DNA of 63,430 nt. It comes from an uncultured Prochlorococcus sp. (GTDB lineage Bacteria > Cyanobacteriota > Cyanobacteriia > PCC-6307 > Cyanobiaceae). The notes beneath the pieces are model-generated. The model was given only the letters and a program-made list of their open reading frames with translations, was not told the origin of the DNA and did no database searches. The translations under genes were made by a program, and so were the position numbers. Where the stretch lies: NCBI GenBank assembly GCA_902634795.1, contig CACPLK010000003.1:1-63430 (forward strand). Reading direction: 5' to 3'. Positions 23,130 to 31,677 of the stretch are shown here, in pieces; the first letter of the stretch is position 1, and every line of letters starts with the position of its first letter.

Positions 23130-24311
23130 ATGGCATTTGATTTTAATTTATTATTATTAGATACAAGCATTTCAGAACATGCAGAGAAAGTAAGCCAAAA
23201 CAATATAGATGAAGAAATAACCTATTATATTGATAATAATATTGGCTGGAACTATCTAGATAGATATTATAATTCAACTGGAAGATGGATAACATTAGAT
23301 GATGATATAAGAACCTTTAGCATTGGACATAGCAATCACATTAAAGATGAAATTCGTAAATTATTCATACAAATTGATGAATTGATTGATTTAGATTTTA
23401 AAGAAATGTCTCATAACAATGGTTCAGAGATTGATATCTACTGTATTAATTACTCATCAAATATGGAGGAAGATGCAGTCGGCCAAGCAATCCCACAAGA
23501 TTCAAATAGTGGTGCATGGTGGGAGTTATTATGGAAAAAAACTGATTCCAATAAAACTCTAAATAATTTAGATAAGAATACTATTATTCATGAAATTGGA
23601 CATGTACTAGGACTTTCTCACCCGAATAATGATCCCTTTAATCAAAAATGGAATACTCAAGACACGGTAATGTCATACAACAAAGGAGATGAGGAATGGA
23701 ATCCATGGTTCTCAGAAGGTGATATTAAAGCTCTGATTAGTTTATGGAAAAGAGAAGATGACTTAGGATATATAAACTTCAATGGAAAAAGTTCAGATTA
23801 TAAATTTTACAAAAATGAAGATACTTACTCTATCAAAAGTGAAATTGGTCTTGAAGATATTAGTAAAATAGAAACTATTAATTTCTCTGATAAAAGCTTA
23901 TCTTTAACGTACGATATCAAAGAGGTTTTCAATCAAATAATTGGAATTGATGATATTACTGGAAAAATATATAGACTTTATAATGCAGCATTTGCAAGAT
24001 TTCCTGATAATGGTGGATTAAAATATTGGATAAATAATCATCAATCAAATATAGATACTTATCGACAAATAAGCCATGCATTCATACAATCAAAAGAGTT
24101 TATAAGTTTGTATGGAGAAAACAGTTCAAACGAAAATTATATCAATAAATTATATTTAAATATTTTAAATAGAACTCCAGACAATGATGGAAAAAATTAT
24201 TGGATGGGACAACTAAACCTAAACCTAGAGTCTAGAAGTGAGATTCTTATGGGATTTTCAGAGTCTCAAGAGAATAAAAGTATTTTTTCAGAGGAGACAG
24301 GGATCACATAA
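23130..24311 (+). CDS. metzincin (M10-like) zinc metalloprotease with C-terminal DUF4214 domain
   Basis: 393 aa; HEIGHVLGLSHP zinc motif, VMSYN Met-turn, LYNAAFARFPDNGGLKYW...LYLNILNRTPDNDGKNYW. Confidence 0.85.
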   Translation: MAFDFNLLLLDTSISEHAEKVSQNNIDEEITYYIDNNIGWNYLDRYYNSTGRWITLDDDIRTFSIGHSNHIKDEIRKLFIQIDELIDLDFKEMSHNNGSEIDIYCINYSSNMEEDAVGQAIPQDSNSGAWWELLWKKTDSNKTLNNLDKNTIIHEIGHVLGLSHPNNDPFNQKWNTQDTVMSYNKGDEEWNPWFSEGDIKALISLWKREDDLGYINFNGKSSDYKFYKNEDTYSIKSEIGLEDISKIETINFSDKSLSLTYDIKEVFNQIIGIDDITGKIYRLYNAAFARFPDNGGLKYWINNHQSNIDTYRQISHAFIQSKEFISLYGENSSNENYINKLYLNILNRTPDNDGKNYWMGQLNLNLESRSEILMGFSESQENKSIFSEETGIT

Positions 24312-24350
24312 TAATATGTATTATGTGCAAAAACTAAATTTACACATAAT
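24305..24350 (+). promoter_or_regulatory. Triple alternating inverted repeat (cacataat - attatgtg - cacataat) between the metalloprotease stop and the T1SS operon
   Basis: Copies at 24305-24312, 24320-24327 and 24343-24350; the centre can pair with either flank. Confidence 0.6.
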
Positions 24351-24417
24351 AAAAACCGTGAAAAAAAGCTAGGTCTCTGTGATAAAATGAAAATCCACTT
24401 GTAAAACACAAAGTAAA

Positions 24418-24612
24418 ATGGCAAAAGTTACTATTGACAATAACGAATATGAGTTAGATTCTCTTTCACAAAAAGCGAAAGATAATATTGCTACTTTGCA
24501 ATTTGTTCAGGCTGAGTTAAATAGACTGCAAGCCCAAATAGCAGTTTTCAAAACTGCTGAAGTATCTTATGTCGCTGTTGTCAAACAAGAAATAGAAAAT
24601 AGTGATAACTAA
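24418..24612 (+). CDS. small T1SS-associated protein (DUF6447-like)
   Basis: 64 aa MAKVTIDNNEYELDSLSQKAKDNIATLQFVQAELNRLQAQIAVFKTA...; first gene of the T1SS operon. Confidence 0.75.
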   Translation: MAKVTIDNNEYELDSLSQKAKDNIATLQFVQAELNRLQAQIAVFKTAEVSYVAVVKQEIENSDN

Positions 24613-24614
24613 AA

Positions 24615-25337
24615 ATGGAGCTTCCAAGTTTTTTATCAAAAGAAACAAATTATGAATTACATGATTTAGGTTTTCTCCAAGAGATAATAAAAGGTATTGT
24701 AGTAAGGAACATAATTAAAGATATTCATATAGAAAAAGCTAAAATTGATGAGAATATTAATAATTTTTGTAAATCAAATAAAATTGAAATTGATAAATAT
24801 GATGAGTGGCTAATAAAAAACTCTTATTCTAAAAAATCTATGGAAATAAAATTAACAGCAAGTGAACGAATTCAAATATATTCAAAAGATAATTTCAATG
24901 CAAAAGTAAAAGCAAGGTTTCTAGATAAAAAAAACTACTTAGACAAAGTAGTATATAGTTTAATAAGAGTAAAAGATTATTACAAAGCGAAAGAACTACA
25001 TATGAGAATTTCCGAAGGGGAAGCAGATTTTGGTGATATTGCTTCTGAGTTTTCTGAAGGACCCGAAAGCCTTACCAGAGGGATTGTAGGACCTGTAGAA
25101 CTAGGATCTTCACATCCATTATTATTGCAAAAATTAAAATCTTTAGGAAAACATGAGCTATATTCAGATATTATAGAAATTAATAATTGGCATTTAATAT
25201 TGAGATTAGAAAATCATATACCTAGCAAGCTAGATGAAAATATGGAATCTTTTATGCAAAAAGAATTATTTGAAGAATATATAACTTCAGAGTCAAAGAC
25301 TATATTAAATAATCTTTTTGAAAAGGGATTAATATAA
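24615..25337 (+). CDS. parvulin-type peptidyl-prolyl isomerase
   Basis: 240 aa; AKELHMRISEGEADFGDIASEFSEGPESLTRGIVGPVEL; no N-terminal signal peptide seen. Confidence 0.82.
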   Translation: MELPSFLSKETNYELHDLGFLQEIIKGIVVRNIIKDIHIEKAKIDENINNFCKSNKIEIDKYDEWLIKNSYSKKSMEIKLTASERIQIYSKDNFNAKVKARFLDKKNYLDKVVYSLIRVKDYYKAKELHMRISEGEADFGDIASEFSEGPESLTRGIVGPVELGSSHPLLLQKLKSLGKHELYSDIIEINNWHLILRLENHIPSKLDENMESFMQKELFEEYITSESKTILNNLFEKGLI

Positions 25338-28271
25338 ATGAATTCTATAAAGGAAATATTAATACAAGTAGAAGGATTTAATAACCTAAGTGATGATATA
25401 TATGAAAAAATTTCTTCTTCATGCAAAATCTTATCTTATAAAATTGGCTATCAAATTTTATTATCTGAAGTCATTCCAGATAATATCTTAATTATTTTAG
25501 AAGGTGAAGCCAGATTAATAGGCACAAATAAGGGAATTAAGACAACTATTCTTAAATTAAAATCTGGTCAAATAATTGGACTTGCATCAATCCTAAGGGC
25601 TAAAGGATGTGAAAATATTTCTGCCTCTGAAGATACTAAAGTTTTATCAATACCTGTAAAAACTTTTCTTGATATATACCAAAGCGATGAATCTTTTCAA
25701 AGTTGGTGTAATAATTATGTAAGTCCAGCTGAAATACTTTCATTAACCGAAGAACTCATTAAGCAATCACCTAGATCAGATATTAATATTAGAGCCGCCT
25801 TTCAAATAATTTTTAAAAATTGTAACCTAATTCTTGATAAGATAATCTCTGATAATTCAAAAGAAAGTCAGTATATATATTTTTTAAGTAGTGGAGGAGT
25901 AAATAATAAAGAATCTTGGGATACTCTAAATGAGGATGAAAAACTTGAAACAAGAAGTTTTTCTCCTGCTCGTATATTCAAATTACCTTTGAATATTTAT
26001 AATGAGTTTTATAATATGTCTGAAAGAAATAATAATAAAGAAATTAACAAGGAATATGATAAAAAAATAGAAGATGCGCCAGTATCACCATCCGCTATTT
26101 CTATTGATATTGGGCAATACGATCCAAAACAAAGTTTTAAATTAATTACTGCTAAAGGTCCAATTCAAGAGTCTCTAGCTTGTTTACAAATGTTAGCCAG
26201 CTTCATGGACATTCCTTTTAGGAAAGACTCCATTGAAAAGATTTTGAGAGATGAAATTCGAAGAGGGAAGCAACCATCAATATATCTTATAGGTTCAATT
26301 TGTAGATTACTTGGACTTCAGGCTAACGGAGGCATTATTGATTCAGAATTCGGCACACGCTTACAAGTACCTTCAGTGATTGGATGGAAAGGTAGTTTTG
26401 CGATAGTTAAAGAAAGTTCGTCAAAGGGAATAATAATTGCATCACCGGTTTCAGGCATTATTGAAATTAAAGCAGAAGAAATAATTAATGAATTCCCAGA
26501 AGGGATTCAACTTCTGTTAATAGAAAAAAGTATATCTACTCCAAACAATAAATTTGGAATTAATTGGTTTTGGCCATCACTTAAAAAATATAAAAATGTT
26601 TTATTCCAAGTATTAATTGCTTCTTTTGTTGTTCAACTTTTCGGATTAGCCAACCCTCTACTAATACAAGTAATTATAGATAAAGTAATTTCTCAAAGAA
26701 GTCTTGATACACTGCAAATACTTGGAATAGCCTTAGTTGTTGTAACAATATTAGGCGGAGTAATTGGCAGTTTGAGATCATTTTTATTCACGGAAACAAC
26801 AAATAGAATAGATATGAGATTAGCCTCAGAAGTAATTGATCATCTTCTAAGATTGCCACTTGGTTATTTTGATAATCGTCCAGTTGGTGAGCTTGGGAGC
26901 AGAGTAGCTGAATTAGAAAAAATCAGAAATTTTCTCACTGGCCAAGCTTTAACTACCATTTTAGATGCAGCTTTTTCTGTGATTTATATCGTTGTCATGT
27001 TGATTTATAGCTGGCTACTTACTCTTATTTCATTAGCCGTTATCCCCATTCAAATTGGATTAACTCTTCTTGGTGCCCCACTTTTTAGAAGACAAATCAG
27101 AGAAGTCGCAAAAGAGAATGCTAAAACCCAAAGCCATCTTGTTGAGGTTCTTACTGGTGTCCAAACTGTAAAAGCACAAAATGTAGAAACTGTGAGCAGA
27201 TGGAAGTGGCAAGATCTTTACACACAATACATATCTAGGACTTTTGAAAAAACTATCACTGGCGTTGGGCTAAGCGAAACTAGTAAAGTTCTTCAACAAC
27301 TTTCTCAATTAATGGTCCTATGGGCAGGTGCTTCTTTAGTTCTTGCAGGAGAACTATCTTTAGGTCAATTAATTGCATTTAGAATAATCTCAAGCTATGT
27401 CACTCAACCACTTTTAAGGCTTAGTACTATTTGGCAAAATATACAAGAATTAAAAGTCTCATTCGAGAGACTGGCAGACATAATTGACACCCCTCAAGAA
27501 TCCAATGAAGCTGATAAAGCAAATATCCCTATTCCTAAAGTTTCAGGAAAAGTAAAATTTGATAATGTATCATTTGCCTTTAATCCCAGCAGTCCATATG
27601 TTTTAGAAAATATAAATTTAGAGATAGAAGAAGGAACGTTTGTTGGAATTGTAGGTCAAAGTGGAAGCGGTAAAAGTACTTTAATGAAGCTTCTACCTAG
27701 ACTTTACATACCTAATCGAGGAAGAATAATCGTTGATAATTACGACATCAACAAAGTAGAGTTATATTCATTAAGACGACAGATAGGAATAGTCCCTCAA
27801 GACCCACTTTTATTCTCTGGGACAGTTAGCGAAAATATTGCTCTTTCTAATCCGGAGGCATCAAGTGACGAAATTGTTGAGGCTTCAAAAAACGCAAATG
27901 CTCATGACTTTGTTATGGATTTACCAAATGGATATAGTAGTGATGTTGGAGAGAGAGGATCAGGGCTTTCTGGAGGTCAGCGCCAACGTATCGCAATTGC
28001 TAGAACACTTTTATCAAAACCAAATTTATTAGTTTTAGACGAGGCTACAAGTGCATTGGACTATGACACTGAGAATAGGGTTTGTTCTAATCTTCGTAGT
28101 TCATGCAAAGGGATAACCGTTTTCTTCATTACTCACAGATTAAGTACGATAAAGAACTCAGACATTATTATTATGATGCATCAGGGATCAATAGCAGAGA
28201 AAGGAACCCATGAAGAATTGATGAAGTTAAAAGGAAGATATTTTGCTCTATACCAACAACAAGAATCTTAA
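25338..28271 (+). CDS. T1SS ABC exporter (HlyB-like) with N-terminal cyclic-nucleotide-binding-like fold and degenerate C39-like domain
   Basis: 977 aa; ILIILEGEARLIG..., QESLACLQMLASFMDIPF, TM domain, GQSGSGKSTLMKLLPRLY, GLSGGQRQRIAIARTLL. Confidence 0.9.
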   Translation: MNSIKEILIQVEGFNNLSDDIYEKISSSCKILSYKIGYQILLSEVIPDNILIILEGEARLIGTNKGIKTTILKLKSGQIIGLASILRAKGCENISASEDTKVLSIPVKTFLDIYQSDESFQSWCNNYVSPAEILSLTEELIKQSPRSDINIRAAFQIIFKNCNLILDKIISDNSKESQYIYFLSSGGVNNKESWDTLNEDEKLETRSFSPARIFKLPLNIYNEFYNMSERNNNKEINKEYDKKIEDAPVSPSAISIDIGQYDPKQSFKLITAKGPIQESLACLQMLASFMDIPFRKDSIEKILRDEIRRGKQPSIYLIGSICRLLGLQANGGIIDSEFGTRLQVPSVIGWKGSFAIVKESSSKGIIIASPVSGIIEIKAEEIINEFPEGIQLLLIEKSISTPNNKFGINWFWPSLKKYKNVLFQVLIASFVVQLFGLANPLLIQVIIDKVISQRSLDTLQILGIALVVVTILGGVIGSLRSFLFTETTNRIDMRLASEVIDHLLRLPLGYFDNRPVGELGSRVAELEKIRNFLTGQALTTILDAAFSVIYIVVMLIYSWLLTLISLAVIPIQIGLTLLGAPLFRRQIREVAKENAKTQSHLVEVLTGVQTVKAQNVETVSRWKWQDLYTQYISRTFEKTITGVGLSETSKVLQQLSQLMVLWAGASLVLAGELSLGQLIAFRIISSYVTQPLLRLSTIWQNIQELKVSFERLADIIDTPQESNEADKANIPIPKVSGKVKFDNVSFAFNPSSPYVLENINLEIEEGTFVGIVGQSGSGKSTLMKLLPRLYIPNRGRIIVDNYDINKVELYSLRRQIGIVPQDPLLFSGTVSENIALSNPEASSDEIVEASKNANAHDFVMDLPNGYSSDVGERGSGLSGGQRQRIAIARTLLSKPNLLVLDEATSALDYDTENRVCSNLRSSCKGITVFFITHRLSTIKNSDIIIMMHQGSIAEKGTHEELMKLKGRYFALYQQQES

Positions 28272-29359
28272 TGAAAAATAATTTACTGCAAAAAACTAAA
28301 AATCTTTTTAATGAAAATGTTAAAAGTTATTTTGTCACCAATAATTTATTAGAAAAAGCTCAAGATCTGTATAATAAAAATATTAAAAATCACTTTGTCT
28401 TCAATAATAATTTATTTCAAAAAACTCAAGATCTTGTTGAAAAAAATATCAAAAATAATTCCCAGGATGTCTTATTAAAACAATCTCCTTTTTGGGCTAG
28501 ATCAATCACTTGGACATTAATAGGAGGGACATTTTTTGGAATTGCCTGGTTGAGTTTTGCTAAAACTGAAGAAATAATTATTGCACAAGGAAAATTAGAA
28601 CCAATTAAAAAAGTAATTGATGTTCAAATGCCAATTGAAGGAATAATTACAAAAGTACTTATTAAAGAAGGAGAGCAAGTTAAAAAAGGTCAAAAACTGA
28701 TTCAATTAGATACTGAAACTTCAAAAAGCAAATTAATAAGTCTCGAAAAAAGTCTAGAAATTAACAGTCTTATTCTTGACAAACTCAAAGTATTAAAAGA
28801 AGAGGGGGCTGTTTCGGAACTGCAATATTTACAACAACAGCTTAAATTAACTGAATTGAAAAGCGCAATTACTGCAGAAAAAGTAATTTTAAAATACCAA
28901 AATATTATCTCCCCTTCAGATGGGATAGTTTTTGATTTAAAACCAAGTGGCCCAGGTTTTGTAGCAAGGACAAGTCAACCAATTTTAAAAATAGTACCCT
29001 TAGATAATTTAAAAGCAAAAGTTGAAATAGATAACAGATCAATTGGTTTTGTTAGTGTCAATAAAAAAGTTGATATCAGTATTGACTCATTTCCATCAAA
29101 TGATTTTGGTGTTATTCAAGGAAAAATTAGTAGTATTGGATCTGATGCACTACCTCCGAACCCATCACTGGGTTTAGGTTATAGATTTCCTGCAAATATA
29201 GAAATGAGCTCTCAATTCATTAAACTGACAGATGGAAGTCAACTCCCATTACAGCCAGGGATGAGTCTTACAGCTAATATTAAATTGAGAAAGGTAAGTT
29301 ATCTACAACTTCTTTTAAATACTTTTCAAGACAAGGCAGATTCACTAAGAGCACTTTAA
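28271..29359 (+). CDS. T1SS membrane-fusion/adaptor protein (HlyD-like)
   Basis: 362 aa; single TM, QMPIEGIITKVLIKEGEQVKKGQKLIQLDTETSKSKL, IISPSDGIVFDLK. Confidence 0.9.
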   Translation: MKNNLLQKTKNLFNENVKSYFVTNNLLEKAQDLYNKNIKNHFVFNNNLFQKTQDLVEKNIKNNSQDVLLKQSPFWARSITWTLIGGTFFGIAWLSFAKTEEIIIAQGKLEPIKKVIDVQMPIEGIITKVLIKEGEQVKKGQKLIQLDTETSKSKLISLEKSLEINSLILDKLKVLKEEGAVSELQYLQQQLKLTELKSAITAEKVILKYQNIISPSDGIVFDLKPSGPGFVARTSQPILKIVPLDNLKAKVEIDNRSIGFVSVNKKVDISIDSFPSNDFGVIQGKISSIGSDALPPNPSLGLGYRFPANIEMSSQFIKLTDGSQLPLQPGMSLTANIKLRKVSYLQLLLNTFQDKADSLRAL

Positions 29360-29409
29360 TTACTCAAAAGGATATTCATAGAATAGAATCATTCAAATTA
29401 AAATTTATA

Positions 29410-30093
29410 ATGGATAAACAAAAGAAATTTTCTCTAGAAAATATAGATATTCAATATAAAGAATGGTTTAGACCAGGAATGGGTACAGAAAATGTAGGAC
29501 CTTTTCTGCAATCTCTTATTGGATTAACTAGACCACAAAGAATTCTTGAAATCGGGGTAGGTTACACTACACCATTTTTAATAGAAGGAATAAATAAAAA
29601 TAATAAATTCTGGGTAGAAGAAATAAATGCAAATAAAAAATATGTAGAAGAAACTATTTATAAATATGATCCGAAAATGGTAATCATTGATGATAATTCG
29701 TTAGGTCAATCAGTTGGAGAAAAGATAAAGAATAAATTAGAAAGTTGTTCTTTCCTAGAGATAGTTGAAGATAAATTTCAAGGCAAATCTAAATATCTAT
29801 TAGAGAAATACGGAAAATTTGATTTTGTTTGGTTTGATTGTGGAGGTAGAACCGAATACACTGAGTTCTTAGAAGAATATTGGGACATATGCTCAGAATA
29901 TGTAATTTTTCACTACACTTACCATGATGGAAAACCTAATGATTTACTGCTAGCAATATTAAAAAATATAGGACCACCTTGCTTTAGACTAGATATAGTT
30001 GAACCACATAAATCAAGGCAAGGAAGTATTACTGTTTTAAGAAAAGCAATAGTTCCAACCCTGAAAAATTGTCACCCTAATATAGAAGATTAG
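29410..30093 (+). CDS. SAM-dependent methyltransferase-like protein
   Basis: 227 aa; RILEIGVGYTTPFLIEGI, KFDFVWFDCGG. Confidence 0.65.
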   Translation: MDKQKKFSLENIDIQYKEWFRPGMGTENVGPFLQSLIGLTRPQRILEIGVGYTTPFLIEGINKNNKFWVEEINANKKYVEETIYKYDPKMVIIDDNSLGQSVGEKIKNKLESCSFLEIVEDKFQGKSKYLLEKYGKFDFVWFDCGGRTEYTEFLEEYWDICSEYVIFHYTYHDGKPNDLLLAILKNIGPPCFRLDIVEPHKSRQGSITVLRKAIVPTLKNCHPNIED

Positions 30094-30767
30094 CGGTTTA
30101 CTGAAAAAGAATAAGCATAACCGTCAGTGCATACCTTAGGCATCACATTAAAACTAAGTGATATTCTATTATCAGCCTGATTATTGTCCCATCCATGTAA
30201 AATATGACTCTTCCAGAGTAAAACTGAGGATTCCTCAATAGAAATTCTCAATTGCTGCTGATTATATGGCGTAGAAACGGATTGATCAATTGGCAATTCT
30301 AAAAAAGGATGTCTAGCTGTGCCTTGCAAAAGCCGATCGTTAAAAATAGACAACGGAGCATGTACATCAGGTACAAAGTTAATGTAATAAGTACCAGAAA
30401 TAAGAGAATTGGAATGTACATGCATCGCCTGACTGGAATTAGCTGAACCACAGTTTAACCATGCATCAGTAATAATTACCTCGTCACAAGTGAAACCAAT
30501 CGATCGAATATATTTCAGAGTAAATTCACATAAAGTTGTTTCTAAGTTTTTAAGTTCAGGGAAATTCTTAAAAATATTTTGGTTCTTTTGATTACAAAAA
30601 TGACTCAATGTCGAACATCCAATGTTTTGAGATTTATATTCATCATTAGGTTTATTGATTATTTTCAGTGCAATTCCTTTGTAATGACAGTGTTCTTCAG
30701 GTGGAATAACAAATAGTCCCAAAGCCTCAGGGAGAATTGGGAAAATTTTTAAATCTTGATTACTCAC
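30090..30767 (-). CDS. putative 2OG-Fe(II) oxygenase (TIGR02466-like)
   Basis: 225 aa; SGTYYINFVPDVHAPLSIFNDR, LLWKSHILHGWDNNQADNRISLSFNVMP. Confidence 0.75.
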   Translation of the reverse strand: MSNQDLKIFPILPEALGLFVIPPEEHCHYKGIALKIINKPNDEYKSQNIGCSTLSHFCNQKNQNIFKNFPELKNLETTLCEFTLKYIRSIGFTCDEVIITDAWLNCGSANSSQAMHVHSNSLISGTYYINFVPDVHAPLSIFNDRLLQGTARHPFLELPIDQSVSTPYNQQQLRISIEESSVLLWKSHILHGWDNNQADNRISLSFNVMPKVCTDGYAYSFSVNR

Positions 30768-31149
30768 CTAAACCTATGAATAAGACATATCAAATATAGC
30801 GTGCACTATGAAGATTAATTTAATAAAGTAAATCATAAAGTCTATTCTATGTATATAAGCTAAAGAAAATTAAGGATTAAAAGAAATGAAGATGTTTTTA
30901 CTATTAGAACGGGAATATCACATGAACTTAAAAATGTAAATTATAATAATTCATATATTAGAAATAAAATTAATTGATAAAATTTAATTGACTACAAGAT
31001 TCATATAAATGGATAAACACATAATGCATGTTGGAAATGTACTACTAATAGTATTTGTGAAACTAGAATAATAATTTTTGTTCAACAAAATTAAAAAGAA
31101 AAAGGAGCAGGAAACAAATAATGCTTAAAAAGAGGTATACGTTTTTATG

Positions 31150-31598
31150 AATTTTACAGGTAAACCCGGCTAAACAAATTTTGTCTCAGGGGTTATGTGA
31201 GGGAATTAAAGAGTACGTAAATAAGCATCTATTTAAAAAACCTAGAAAATTCATGAGGACTCCATAATTACTATTTGATCAAAAATAGAAAAAAGGAAAC
31301 TATTATTTAACAGAGCTTTCTCAACATAATCCATTGAATAATCATAGTAAAAGACTAATTGTATGGATGATTTATTTAAGTGAAAGCTTTGAAGGTGGAG
31401 GTGGAAGCTCTTTTCCTCAACAAGAATTAATTTTAAAACCTAGAGCGGGAGATTTATATATATGGCTATATGGCCTGCAAGCTAGCATTATTCCCATTTA
31501 GGGAAACCAAGTGAAAAAAGGAAAAGTATAAAATAACCGGTTGGTGTAATTTTCTTGATAAAGGAAAAAAAGAAAGAAATTCGAATAAAGCGAGGTAA
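31150..31598 (+). pseudogene. decayed prolyl-4-hydroxylase-type 2OG-Fe(II) oxygenase remnant
   Basis: Discontinuous frames: RLIVWMIYLSESFEGGGGSSFPQQELILKPRAGDLYIW | PAS*HYSHLGKPSEKRK | YKITGWCNFLDKG...; 8-bp tandem duplication at 31459-31474. Confidence 0.8.
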
Positions 31599-31611
31599 AT
31601 AATTTTATGCT

Positions 31612-31640
31612 AAAAAAAAACCCGCCAATGGCGGGTTTTT
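31612..31640 (-). terminator. Rho-independent terminator of the giant S-layer-like gene
   Basis: aaaaacccgccaatggcgggttttt: 7-bp GC-rich stem with A/T tracts on both sides, just past the stop at 31678. Confidence 0.88.
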
Positions 31641-31677
31641 AATAGTTAAGATTCAATTAATCAATATGGGATATTGA

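Noticed and set aside
30780-31130. Possible small ORFs or ncRNA in the AT-rich gap
   Set aside because: No coherent ORF or convincing structure; it may be further pseudogene remnant, but I cannot support a specific call.
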